This document shows positions 40,605 through 48,631 of a stretch of DNA of 64,000 nucleotides, piece after piece. Under the pieces are notes generated by a model. It was not told the origin of the DNA and did no database searches. It saw nothing but the letters and a program-made list of their open reading frames with translations. How positions within the stretch are numbered: position 1 is the first letter of the stretch; each line of letters starts with the position of its first letter. Made by a program: the position numbers and the translations under genes. Source of the DNA: Hyphomicrobiales bacterium (lineage in GTDB: Bacteria; Pseudomonadota; Alphaproteobacteria; Rhizobiales; Xanthobacteraceae); assembly GCA_021730985.1 (NCBI GenBank), contig JAKFYI010000003.1, forward strand, positions 87,174-151,173, in the 5' to 3' direction.

Positions 40605-41810
40605 TTACTCGGCGGCGAGCAGCGACGGCCGGCGATAGTCCGCGATGGCCTCGGCGATCCGCAGCTTGGCGTCGCTCGCGCCGTCGCCGGAATACAGGCA
40701 GATGCGCGCGTCGGTGATGTACTTCTGCAGCGGCATGTCGCGCATCACGCCCATGGCGCCGAAGCATTCGGCGGCATCCTTGACGGCGCGATAGATCGCT
40801 TCACCCACGACCACCTGTGCGACCAGCGTCAGCGGCAGGTCGGGCAGGCTGCGGTCGGCGTGCGCCGCGGGGTGGTCGGACGCCCAGGCCGCCTGCCAGA
40901 CCGCGTTACGCGCCATTTCCAGCCGGACGGCGACCTCGGCAAGCTTTCCGCCGATTGCCTGGTGCTCGACGATCGGGCGGCCGCCCTGCACGCGAAGCGC
41001 CGCGTAGTCGAGCGCGGCCTCATAGGCGGCGCGGCCGATGCCGAGATTGACCGCCTGCACCAGCGGCGCGTTGCGGCCCGGATCGCCGCGCAGGCTGGTG
41101 CCTGCGGGGAGGGCGTTGCGCACCGGCACCGCGCAGTCCTGCAGAATGACCTCGCCGTTTGAGCCGTGATACCAGCGCGGCGCGGCCGTTTCGTTCACCG
41201 TGAGGCCCTTGGTGTCGGCCGGTATCAGCAGCACGCGGATGCCTTCGCCGGTGTCGGCCTCGACCGCGATCAGCTTGGCGATCGGCGCGTTGGCGGCGTT
41301 GTCCTTCACACCGTTGACGATGAAGTTGTCGCCTTGCCGCACTGCCTTGGTCCGCACCCGGCCGGACGGGGCCTGGCGGTGATAGTTGATACCGAGCGCG
41401 GTGTCGGTGTCCGGCTCGTGATCGGCGAGCGCCAGGTGATAGCGGTCGCTGTCCAGAAACGGCTTGAGGAACTGACCGCGCTGTGCCTCGTCCATCGCGG
41501 CGAATAGCGTGCCCGCGAGCATCGCGGTATCCGCCAGCACAGCTGCGACGCCGGCGTCGCCCGCCGCCAACTCCTCGGTGACGAGGCAGCACGTCAGCGC
41601 GTCGGCGCCGACGCCGCCGAGTTCCTCGCTGAGCGCCAGCGCGCGCAACCCCATCTGCGAGGCCTTGTCGAGCACGTCCATCGGCACCGCGCGGATGTCC
41701 GCGTCGAGCCGGTCGGCCTTCAGGACGACCGGCTTGATCTCGCCCTCGACAAATCCGCGAACCGTGTCGCGGAATTCGATCTGCTCCGCGCTGAGATGAA
41801 GACTGTACAT
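40605..41810 (-). CDS. Acyl-CoA dehydrogenase family protein, atypical active site (subunit 2)
   Basis: 401 residues, the same length as its downstream neighbour. N-terminal LSAEQIEFRDTVRGFVEGEI and NFIVNGVKDNAANAPIAKL are recognisable, but the FAD-contacting segment is degenerate (LADHEPDTDTALG). The C-terminal catalytic segment reads LYSGDGASDAKLRI, with serine in the usual glutamate position. Two adjacent divergent acyl-CoA dehydrogenases suggest an obligate heteromer, as known for some steroid and aromatic side-chain enzymes. It follows the Bug-type gene by 6 bp; TAGGGG precedes the ATG. Confidence 0.84.
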   Translation of the reverse strand: MYSLHLSAEQIEFRDTVRGFVEGEIKPVVLKADRLDADIRAVPMDVLDKASQMGLRALALSEELGGVGADALTCCLVTEELAAGDAGVAAVLADTAMLAGTLFAAMDEAQRGQFLKPFLDSDRYHLALADHEPDTDTALGINYHRQAPSGRVRTKAVRQGDNFIVNGVKDNAANAPIAKLIAVEADTGEGIRVLLIPADTKGLTVNETAAPRWYHGSNGEVILQDCAVPVRNALPAGTSLRGDPGRNAPLVQAVNLGIGRAAYEAALDYAALRVQGGRPIVEHQAIGGKLAEVAVRLEMARNAVWQAAWASDHPAAHADRSLPDLPLTLVAQVVVGEAIYRAVKDAAECFGAMGVMRDMPLQKYITDARICLYSGDGASDAKLRIAEAIADYRRPSLLAAE

Positions 41811-41816
41811 GGGCCC

Positions 41817-42794
41817 CTACTGCTGCACCTTGATGCCTGCGGTTTTGACGACGCCGTCCCACTTGACGAGTTCGTCCTTGATGTAGGCGGCGAAGTCCGG
41901 GCCGTCCTTGTAGCTCGCGGTGATGAACTGGTCGGCGAAGTACTTCTTCGTCGCCGGGTCTTCGAGAAAGGCCGCGATCTCCTTCGAGAGCCTGGCCACG
42001 ACCGGAGCCGGCGTCTTGGCCGGCACGTAGAGCCCGATCCAGGCGGAGAATTCGTAGCCCGGCACGGTTTCGGCGATTGTGGGCATGTCGGGCAGGCCGG
42101 CCATGCGCTTGGCTTCGCCGATGGCGAGGCCGTTGGTCTTGCCCGCCTTCACATGCTCCAGCGACGTCGCGACATTGTTGTAGAGCAGTTGCACTTCGCC
42201 GGTCAGGATGGCCTGGGTCGCGGGGCCGATGCCGCGGTACGGCACATGGACGATCTTGATGCCGGTCTGGTGTGCGAGCAGCTCCAGGCCCATGTGACTG
42301 AAGTTGCCGATCCCGCCGGAAGAATAGTTCAGCGTGCCGGGCTTCTCCTTGGCGACCTTGAGGAGGTCCGCAATCGACTTGATGCCGGTTGAGGGATGCG
42401 CGGTCAGCAGCGACGGAAAGCGATTGATCATCGCCACCGGAATGAAGTCGCGCAGCGTCTGGTACGGATTGTTCGGATAGAGCGCCGGGTTGACGATCAT
42501 CGGCCCGTCCGAGAGCACGCCGATGGTGTATCCGTCGGGGTCCGCGCGCTGAACCGCCTGAACGCCGATCGAGCCATTGGCGCCGCCGATGTTCTCCACA
42601 TAGACCTGCTGGCCAAGCCTGTCGCTGAGCCCCTTGGCGACCAGACGGCCCATCAGGTCGGTGCCGCCGCCGGCCGGGAAGGGCACGATCGCCTTGATCT
42701 GCCGCGTCGGCTGCCAGGCCTGCTGCGCGCCTGCTGTCATTGGCAACAGGCACAGGCCGAATACGGCCGCGGATTTCATCCAGAAGCTTCGCAT
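41817..42794 (-). CDS. Tripartite tricarboxylate transporter substrate-binding protein (Bug family)
   Basis: 325 residues with a signal peptide (KSAAVFGLCLLPMTAGAQQ), IKAIVPFPAGGGTDLMGRLVAK, YVENIGGANGSIGVQAVQ and ADPDGYTIGVLSD, followed by LNYSSGGIGNFSHMGLE and VPYRGIGPATQAILTG. It is a periplasmic carboxylate-binding protein without adjacent TctAB. The second ATG (42794) is chosen: GGGGAGG abuts the first one (42800) and is correctly spaced for the second. It lies in an operon with the isopropylmalate-dehydrogenase-like gene upstream and the acyl-CoA dehydrogenases downstream. Confidence 0.91.
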   Translation of the reverse strand: MRSFWMKSAAVFGLCLLPMTAGAQQAWQPTRQIKAIVPFPAGGGTDLMGRLVAKGLSDRLGQQVYVENIGGANGSIGVQAVQRADPDGYTIGVLSDGPMIVNPALYPNNPYQTLRDFIPVAMINRFPSLLTAHPSTGIKSIADLLKVAKEKPGTLNYSSGGIGNFSHMGLELLAHQTGIKIVHVPYRGIGPATQAILTGEVQLLYNNVATSLEHVKAGKTNGLAIGEAKRMAGLPDMPTIAETVPGYEFSAWIGLYVPAKTPAPVVARLSKEIAAFLEDPATKKYFADQFITASYKDGPDFAAYIKDELVKWDGVVKTAGIKVQQ

Positions 42795-42818
42795 CGTCAT
42801 CCTCCCCGCTGAATTGTT

Positions 42819-43871
42819 TCAGACCGCCATAGCGATCGCGTCGCCCATCTCCGTGGTGCTGGCGCTGCCGCCGAGATCTTTGGTGATGCGCTTGCCTTCG
42901 GCCATCACTTTGGTGACCGCGGCGTGCATCAATTCGGAGGCCTTTTCGGCCTTCGGCTCCTTGTGCTTGCGGCCGAGCCAGCCCATCAGCATCTGCCCGG
43001 ACACGATCATGGCATAGGGGTTGGCGATGTTGCGCCCGTAGATGTCGGGCGCGGAGCCGTGGGTGGCCTGCGCCATCGCCTGCTTTTCGCCGATGCACAG
43101 CCCGGGCGCGAGGCCGAGCCCGCCGACCAGGCCCGCGCCGATGTCGGTCAAGATGTCGCCGAACTGGTTGGTGGTGACCACGACGTCGAACCGCTGCGGA
43201 TCGGTCACCAGCTTCATGGCGATCGAGTCGATCATCATTTCCTCGAAGGCCACTTCTGGATATTCCTTGGCGACCTTCCGGCATTCCTCGGCGAACATGC
43301 CGCAGGCGAGGCGATAGACCGGCTCCTTGTGCGCGGCGGTCACCTTCTTGCGCTTGCGCGTGCGAGCCAGTTCGAACGCCTCGCGCGCCACCCGGTTCGA
43401 GCCCTTGCGGGTGATGACCCGCGAAGAAATGGTGATGTCGTCGTTCGGCCGGTATTCCGGAGCGCCCGCCACCACCGTCTCCGAATAGAGCATGCCCTCG
43501 GTCAGCTCGCGGAAGAACGCGATATCGACGTTCTTGTGGATCGAGGGGATGTTGTCGTGCGAGAGCGACGGCCGCAGCGCGGTGAAAAGGTCGAACCTCT
43601 TGCGGATCGGCGGCATCACCCAGGTGGCGTCGCCGCGCGGATAGGCGTTGTGGCCGATCGGGCCCATGAACCAGCCATCCATGGTGCGCAGCGTGTCCTC
43701 GGTGATCTTCGGCAGCGTATTGCCGTGCGCCGCGTGCGCGGCCTTGCCGATCAGAAGCTCCTTCCACTCGATGGAAAGTCCGGTCTTTGCCGCCGCCGCC
43801 TTCATTACTTTGACGGCTTCGGGGACGACCTCGAGGCCGATGTCGTCCCCGCACATGATTCCGATTTTCAA
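42819..43871 (-). CDS. Isocitrate/isopropylmalate/tartrate dehydrogenase family protein
   Basis: 350 residues of the beta-decarboxylating dehydrogenase family. It shows IGIMCGDDIGLEVVPEAVKV at the N-terminus, NVDIAFFRELTEGMLYSE (substrate arginine and loop region), DVVVTTNQFGDILTDIGAGL with metal aspartates, and ATHGSAPDIYGRNIANP for NAD binding. It oxidises a 2-hydroxy-3-carboxy acid, perhaps a malate or tartrate derivative. The likely start is the TTG at 43871 (MKIGIM), with AGGGAATGGGAAA upstream; the longer open frame runs into a palindromic repeat and is not real coding. Confidence 0.88.
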   Translation of the reverse strand: MKIGIMCGDDIGLEVVPEAVKVMKAAAAKTGLSIEWKELLIGKAAHAAHGNTLPKITEDTLRTMDGWFMGPIGHNAYPRGDATWVMPPIRKRFDLFTALRPSLSHDNIPSIHKNVDIAFFRELTEGMLYSETVVAGAPEYRPNDDITISSRVITRKGSNRVAREAFELARTRKRKKVTAAHKEPVYRLACGMFAEECRKVAKEYPEVAFEEMMIDSIAMKLVTDPQRFDVVVTTNQFGDILTDIGAGLVGGLGLAPGLCIGEKQAMAQATHGSAPDIYGRNIANPYAMIVSGQMLMGWLGRKHKEPKAEKASELMHAAVTKVMAEGKRITKDLGGSASTTEMGDAIAMAV

Positions 43872-43901
43872 TTTCCCATTCCCTTGTGAAGCCAAACCCG
43901 A

Positions 43902-43995
43902 CCTCATCCTGAGGAGGCGGCGAAGCCGCCATCTCGAAGGATGGGGCGGCCCCATGCTTCGAGACGCGCACTACGTGCGCTCCTCAGCATGAGGC
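43902..43995. repeat. Inverted repeat of the CCTCATCCTGAGGAG family
   Basis: The unit starts CCTCATCCTGAGGAGGCGGC, continues with CTCGAAGGATGGGGCGGCCC, then CTTCGAGACGCGCACTACG and ends CTCCTCAGCATGAGGCC. Outer and inner parts pair, and internal hairpins (GGCGGCGAAGCCGCC, GCGCACTACGTGCGC) differ between copies. Other copies lie at 55422-55580 and 59830-59926. Confidence 0.88.
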
Positions 43996-44014
43996 CGGGA
44001 GAGGTGTCCGCGTC

Positions 44015-44998
44015 CTACTCCTCCACCTTGATGCCGGCGTCGGCGATGTCGCGGCGCCAAGTGTCCATCTGGGCCTTCAGCCAGGTTGCGGCGTCGTTCA
44101 CCGAGTTCTGCTCCGGCGCGACCATGCCGCCCTTCTCGAACACCGCCAGCATCTCGGGCGTCTTGGCCGCCGCCACGAATGCCTTGTGCAGCACCTCAAC
44201 GATCTCGCGGGGCACGCCGGCAGGCGCAAACGCCGCCGACCATTGCGATGGCCGGAAGCCCTTGAAGCCGAGTTCGTCAAGGGTCGGGACATCAGGCCAT
44301 GCCGCGACGCGCTGCGGCGAGGCGATGGCAAGCGGCCGGACACGGCCCGCCTTGATCATGCCGACCGGGTTGGTGACGTTGAACCACGTCACATGGGTGT
44401 CGCCGCCGGCGACATCCCTGAGAATGCCGGAGCCGCCGTCCTTGAACGGAATGTGCAGGAGTTTCAGCCCGCCGGCGCGCTTCGCCAGGATTTCCGTGTT
44501 GACGTGCTGGTAGGCACCGATCCCGGCGGATCCGTAACGCACCTCGTTTTGCTTTGCGTATTCGATGAATTCCTGGAACGTCTTCGGCGGGAAATTCGTC
44601 GTCGTCGAGATGAAGAACACCGGCGCGTCGGCCAGCAGCGCGATCGGCTGAATGTCGCGCTCGTAGTCGATCCGCATCTTTTTGCCGAGCAAAACCGGCG
44701 TCAGGCAGTTGGTCGAGATATTGCCGACCATGATCGTGTAGCCGTCGGGCTTCGAGTGCGCCAATTCCTCCAGGGCACGGATGCCGGAGGCGCCCGGCTT
44801 GTTTTCGACCAGAATGTTCTGGCCGAGCGATTTGCGAAGATGATCGGCGTAATGCCGCGCCACGACATCGGTGAGGCCGCCCGGCGCATAGGGCACCAGG
44901 ATGCGAATGGGCTTGTTGGGGTAGGGCTGGGCGTGCGCGCCCACAGCGATCAACGCGAGCCCCAACGCAAGGGCCATCGTCCGGCCGAAAGCCTTCAT
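44015..44998 (-). CDS. Tripartite tricarboxylate transporter substrate-binding protein (Bug family)
   Basis: 327 residues. Signal peptide TMALALGLALIAVGAHAQ, then YPNKPIRILVPYAPGGLTDVV, LVENKPGASGIRALEEL and KPDGYTIMVGN, with the typical C-terminal DTWRRDIADAGIKVEE. It binds an unknown carboxylate. GGAGGATGGG precedes the ATG at 44998; an upstream in-frame extension is spurious. A repeat element separates it from the dehydrogenase gene downstream. Confidence 0.92.
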   Translation of the reverse strand: MKAFGRTMALALGLALIAVGAHAQPYPNKPIRILVPYAPGGLTDVVARHYADHLRKSLGQNILVENKPGASGIRALEELAHSKPDGYTIMVGNISTNCLTPVLLGKKMRIDYERDIQPIALLADAPVFFISTTTNFPPKTFQEFIEYAKQNEVRYGSAGIGAYQHVNTEILAKRAGGLKLLHIPFKDGGSGILRDVAGGDTHVTWFNVTNPVGMIKAGRVRPLAIASPQRVAAWPDVPTLDELGFKGFRPSQWSAAFAPAGVPREIVEVLHKAFVAAAKTPEMLAVFEKGGMVAPEQNSVNDAATWLKAQMDTWRRDIADAGIKVEE

Positions 44999-45134
44999 AT
45001 CCCATCCTCCCTGCAGACGTGGAGCGCTCGGGCGCCCTCTGTTGGCGGGGATTGTATTGACCGCGCGGCGTCCAGCACAAGCCGGAAGTCGGGTCACCGG
45101 CGCGGACCCGGCCGGTGCATGCCCGATATGTGTG

Positions 45135-46265
45135 CTATCCGGCGTTCGGAACGTTCTGCCGCAGCCGCGCCACGATGGCTTCCAGTCCGCCGCTCGGTAC
45201 GCCGCGCCGGGCGTGGGCGTGGATCTGCTCGTGAATGAACGTCAGCTTCAGGATGACATTGGGCGACAGGAAGAAGGGATAGAGGTCGGGGATGCCCATG
45301 CTGCGATTGATGGAATTCACCGCGAACGTGAGCGGCAGCCACGCCTCGATCAGCACGTCAATGCCTGCATTGTAGGCATCGAAGTTGATGTTGGTGGCAA
45401 GCTCGCTCCCATTTGACACCCGGGGCCGCACGCTCAACCCGAAGGAGCGCGCGGTCTCCAGCGTATCGACCATGTGCAGGTAGTGCGCCCAGGTTTCGGC
45501 GAAGTCCTCCCACGGATGCGCGCTGGCGTAGGTCGAGACGAACTGCTCGGGCCAATCCGCGGGCGCGCCATTGGCGTAGTGCCTTCGCAGCGCTTCAGCG
45601 TAGTCATCGCGCTCGTCGCCGAACACGGCGCGGAATTCGCCGATGGACGGTGAGTTGGCGATCAGCCGGTCCCAGAAATAGTGCGCGATCTCGTGCCGGA
45701 AATGGCCGAGCAGCGCGCGGTAGGGCTCGCCCATCTCCTTGCGCTGCTTTTCGCGCTCGACGTCGTCGGCCTCGGCCAGGTTGATGGTGATCAGCCCGTT
45801 GGCATGGCCGGTCATCACCGGCGTGGCCGGCCCGTGCGAGCCCTCGCGGCTGGACAGGAAGTCGAACGCAAGCCCGTCGGCATCCTCGTTGCGGGTCACC
45901 AGCGGGAGCCGCAGTTTGAGGATGGTGTAGAACAGCCGGTGCTTGGCCAACTCGATCTTGCGCCAGCGCGCCAGGTTCTCGGGCGGGCTCAGGTCGGGAA
46001 TGGTGCGGTTATGCCGGCAGGCCTCGCAATAGACGTCGGCGCGGCCTTCCTCGATCAGCCAGTTGCATGTTTCGTGCTCGGCATTGGCGCAGAACCGGTA
46101 CCGCCCGCCGGGGGCAATCACCGCGCGCCAGCGGTCGCCGTCCGGCTCAAGCGCCGTGACTGTTTCCCGGGCCGACAGGTAGCCGAGCCGGCGTTCGCAG
46201 CTTTCGCAGCGCGTGTTCTCGAAATAGAGCAGTTGCCCGCAATGCTGGCATTCGAAGAGCTTCAT
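45135..46265 (-). CDS. Putative zinc-binding metallopeptidase with N-terminal zinc ribbon
   Basis: 376 residues. The N-terminus is a zinc-ribbon-like region with paired cysteines (CQHCG at 6-10, CESCERR near 20, CANAEHETC and YCEACRHN by 80). The catalytic part has the gluzincin-type motif GHFRHEIAHYFWD (HExxH form RHEIAH) and a downstream glutamate-rich segment FAETWAHYLHMVDT that likely gives the third ligand. The family is known from sequence as putative zinc-binding peptidases; substrates are unknown. No signal peptide is present. The ATG at 46265 is used rather than the GTG two codons upstream. Confidence 0.87.
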   Translation of the reverse strand: MKLFECQHCGQLLYFENTRCESCERRLGYLSARETVTALEPDGDRWRAVIAPGGRYRFCANAEHETCNWLIEEGRADVYCEACRHNRTIPDLSPPENLARWRKIELAKHRLFYTILKLRLPLVTRNEDADGLAFDFLSSREGSHGPATPVMTGHANGLITINLAEADDVEREKQRKEMGEPYRALLGHFRHEIAHYFWDRLIANSPSIGEFRAVFGDERDDYAEALRRHYANGAPADWPEQFVSTYASAHPWEDFAETWAHYLHMVDTLETARSFGLSVRPRVSNGSELATNINFDAYNAGIDVLIEAWLPLTFAVNSINRSMGIPDLYPFFLSPNVILKLTFIHEQIHAHARRGVPSGGLEAIVARLRQNVPNAG

Positions 46266-46298
46266 GACCACCCACAGGTGGGGACAACAAACGGCCCG

Positions 46299-47225
46299 TC
46301 AAGCGGTTCCGGTGAGCTTAAAAAGGTCTTCGCTCAATGATTGCCGGGCCTCCTGGTAGATCGGCCGCACCGCTGCTGCGAATGCCTTGTGCTGGTCCGC
46401 GTCCAGTTCGAGGATCTCGCAGCCCTGGGCCTCGATGGCGCGGCGTGATTCCTCTTCCTCCTGCTCGTGCAGATTGCGCTGGAACGCGACCGAGGCGTCG
46501 ATGGCGCTTTGCATCGCAGCCTTGAGATCGTCGGGCCAGGCGTCGAACGTCGGGCGATGCAGGAAGATCGGCCGCGAAATATAGAAGTGGTTGCTGAGCG
46601 TGTGAAAGCGGTGGAATTTGTGAACGCCGTAGGTGACCGTGTTGGTCAGCGGATTTTCCTGCCCGTCGATCCCGTTTCTGGTGATCAGCGCGATTGCTTC
46701 CGTGAGGTCCATGATCTTCGGATCGGCGCCGAGCAATTCGAAGGTGCGCGCCTGGATTTTGCTCGGCAGCACGCGAACGCTGAGCCCCTTGAGATCGGCG
46801 GGCGTGCGCACCGGGCGCACGCGGTTGGAGATGTGGCGGAAGCCGTTCTCGAACCAGCCGAGTACGCGATAGTTTGTCTCGCGCTCCATTGCCTGCGCCA
46901 AACGCTTGCCCAGCGCGCCGTCCATCGCGCTACGCGCCTGCGCGTTGTCCGCAAACAGGAACGGCAAATCGACGAAGCTTAATTCCGGCACCCGGTCGGT
47001 GAGATAGCTCGACGACTGGTAGCCGAGCGTGAGGATGCCGTCCTCCACCAGCCACCAGATGTCGTCGGCGCGATAGCCGAAGTCCATGATGTTCCAGACG
47101 TACTTCACCACGATGCGATCGCCGAACTCCTTCTGCAGCCGGTCGCCGATGAACTTCAGCGAGCGCGAGAAGCCCGTGGTCGGTGGCCCGTAGCCGCCCA
47201 TGCGGATGTGGATGGGGTTTGTCAT
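46299..47225 (-). CDS. DctP-like (TRAP-type) binding-fold protein lacking a signal peptide
   Basis: 308 residues of the DctP/TRAP solute-binding family. Marks are SLKFIGDRLQKEFGDRI, PELSFVDLPFLFADNAQARSA and the ligand-arginine strand LKGLSVRVLPSKI, then ALITRNGIDGQENP. The start at 47225 has GGGAGG upstream, and the protein begins MTNPIHIRMGGYGPPTTG with no hydrophobic segment, so it is not expected to be exported. No DctQ/DctM genes are present. Either the signal was lost or the fold works in the cytoplasm; both readings are open. Confidence 0.84.
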   Translation of the reverse strand: MTNPIHIRMGGYGPPTTGFSRSLKFIGDRLQKEFGDRIVVKYVWNIMDFGYRADDIWWLVEDGILTLGYQSSSYLTDRVPELSFVDLPFLFADNAQARSAMDGALGKRLAQAMERETNYRVLGWFENGFRHISNRVRPVRTPADLKGLSVRVLPSKIQARTFELLGADPKIMDLTEAIALITRNGIDGQENPLTNTVTYGVHKFHRFHTLSNHFYISRPIFLHRPTFDAWPDDLKAAMQSAIDASVAFQRNLHEQEEEESRRAIEAQGCEILELDADQHKAFAAAVRPIYQEARQSLSEDLFKLTGTA

Positions 47226-47247
47226 GGTTCGTGCCCTCCCGCTGGCC

Positions 47248-47335
47248 TCATCCGCGGGCTTGACCCGCGGGTCCATCTTGTTTGGTAAGAAGCGTTGTTG
47301 GATCGATGGATGGCCGGGTCAAGCCCGGCCATGAC
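47248..47335. repeat. Inverted repeat of the GGCCATGAC family (divergent copy)
   Basis: The left part (CTCATCCGCGGGCTTGACCC, GCGGGTCCATC) and right part (GATGGATGGCCGGGTCAAGC, CCGGCCATGAC) are inverted relatives around a 32-nt spacer. The copy is less symmetrical than those at 39272 and 62249. It lies between the alpha/beta hydrolase and the DctP-like gene. Confidence 0.78.
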
Positions 47336-47349
47336 GGTGCAATTTCTAT

Positions 47350-48516
47350 CTACGGCCAATTCTTCTCAAGCCAGTCCGCCGCGAAGTCGATACCGATCTG
47401 GCGGTTATCGACATGAGCATGCTCGGAACCGCCGTCCTCGGCGGTGAAGATCTTGAGTGTCTTGTTCTTGGAGCCGATCGCGTCATAGAGCTTCTGTGCG
47501 TTCTCCACCGGTACCACACGGTCGTTGCCGCCGTGGGTGACCAGGAACGGGCAGGTGATGTTCTTCGCCACGTCCTTGAGCGAGAACTTCTTCGCGATTT
47601 CGATGCCCTCGTCCTCGTCCTTGGCGCCTGCGACCCAGCGCCACTGGAAGTTCGACTGCGCGACGGAGGAGGGCGCGTTCTTGTTGGCGTCTTTGATTTT
47701 CTGCTGCCAGGCGGCGAGGTCCCAGTGCAGCGCGGAAAGCGCGATGCCGGCGGCGTAGCGCTTCTCGAAGGCTGCCACCCGCGACGAGTAATAGCCGCCG
47801 AAGCTGTAGCCCATGATGGCGACGCGCTTGCCGTCCACCTCGGGCCGCTTGAGCAAGTAATCGAGCGCCGCGCCGGCGGGTACTTCGTAATCGAACCGGC
47901 TCGGCATGTCGCGCATGCGGCGCGTCTCGCCCATGCCGGGGCCGTCGAGGCATAAAGTGTTCATGCCGCGCCGCGCGAACTCGAGCCCGCAGAAGAAGAT
48001 GCTCATCTCCTTGGCGTTGTCCATGCCGTTGAGCACGACCACCGTCGGCTTCGGGCCGTCGCCCGGCGCCTTCATGAACAGCGCGGGCAGGGAGGTGCCC
48101 TCATAGGGCACCTCGACGAACTCGACGTTGGGCTGACGCAGCCGGATGCCCTGATGCCAGACCTTGTAGGCGTGAGCGCACTGCGCCTTCTTCTCGGGGC
48201 TCGGCGCGATGAATCGTTCGGCGTTGTAGTGATAGATGCCGGCGCGCAGGTAATAGTCCCCGGCGCTGATCTTGCCGCCGCGCGCCAGCGCCGCGTCGCC
48301 CTGCTGCTCGATCTGGTCGCCGAGTGCGCGCCATTCTTCGAACCATGCCTTGCCGCGGTCGGCCTCGCCCTGGCGGGCCCGCAGCCTCTCGCAAGCGCGG
48401 TCCATTTCCTCCAACGACACCACGCCGTAGGGCGCCATGCCCTTGAGGATGAGGGTCGCGTTCGACCACAGGAAGTTGTCGCCGAAATGATCGATCCAGG
48501 GGCCGCGAGAAGGCAT
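47350..48516 (-). CDS. Alpha/beta hydrolase, 2,6-dihydroxypseudooxynicotine-hydrolase-like
   Basis: 388 residues. A helical N-terminal region of about 130 residues precedes the alpha/beta fold, the layout of the C-C hydrolase acting on 2,6-dihydroxypseudooxynicotine. The catalytic triad is visible: Ser in VAIMGYSFGGYYSSR, Asp in THGGNDRVVPVE and His in GGSEHAHVDNRQ; VVLNGMDNAKEMS carries the oxyanion-hole region. It probably cleaves a C-C or ester bond of an acyl-aromatic compound. The ATG at 48516 has AAAGGA upstream. A paralogue is at 55607. Confidence 0.87.
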   Translation of the reverse strand: MPSRGPWIDHFGDNFLWSNATLILKGMAPYGVVSLEEMDRACERLRARQGEADRGKAWFEEWRALGDQIEQQGDAALARGGKISAGDYYLRAGIYHYNAERFIAPSPEKKAQCAHAYKVWHQGIRLRQPNVEFVEVPYEGTSLPALFMKAPGDGPKPTVVVLNGMDNAKEMSIFFCGLEFARRGMNTLCLDGPGMGETRRMRDMPSRFDYEVPAGAALDYLLKRPEVDGKRVAIMGYSFGGYYSSRVAAFEKRYAAGIALSALHWDLAAWQQKIKDANKNAPSSVAQSNFQWRWVAGAKDEDEGIEIAKKFSLKDVAKNITCPFLVTHGGNDRVVPVENAQKLYDAIGSKNKTLKIFTAEDGGSEHAHVDNRQIGIDFAADWLEKNWP

Positions 48517-48631
48517 TGCAAATCCTTTGTTCAACAACAGCGCTTGTTATGCCCAGCCATAGCCGTCCGAAGGACGGCGTCGCTTCGCTCGGACAAGCCC
48601 GGCCATGACGTGGTGAGATTGGTGCCGAACT

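Noticed and set aside
41020..43971. Very long reverse-strand open frame (983 codons)
   Set aside because: It runs out of frame across three well-supported genes and a repeat; its translation is Arg/Ala/Gly-rich without domain motifs, a usual shadow in GC-rich DNA.
48541..48611. Another full copy of the GGCCATGAC repeat family
   Set aside because: It has the right-hand end (ACAAGCCCGGCCATGAC) and a small CCGTCC/GGACGG hairpin, but the left arm is degenerate, so it is at most a decayed copy and was not listed as a feature.
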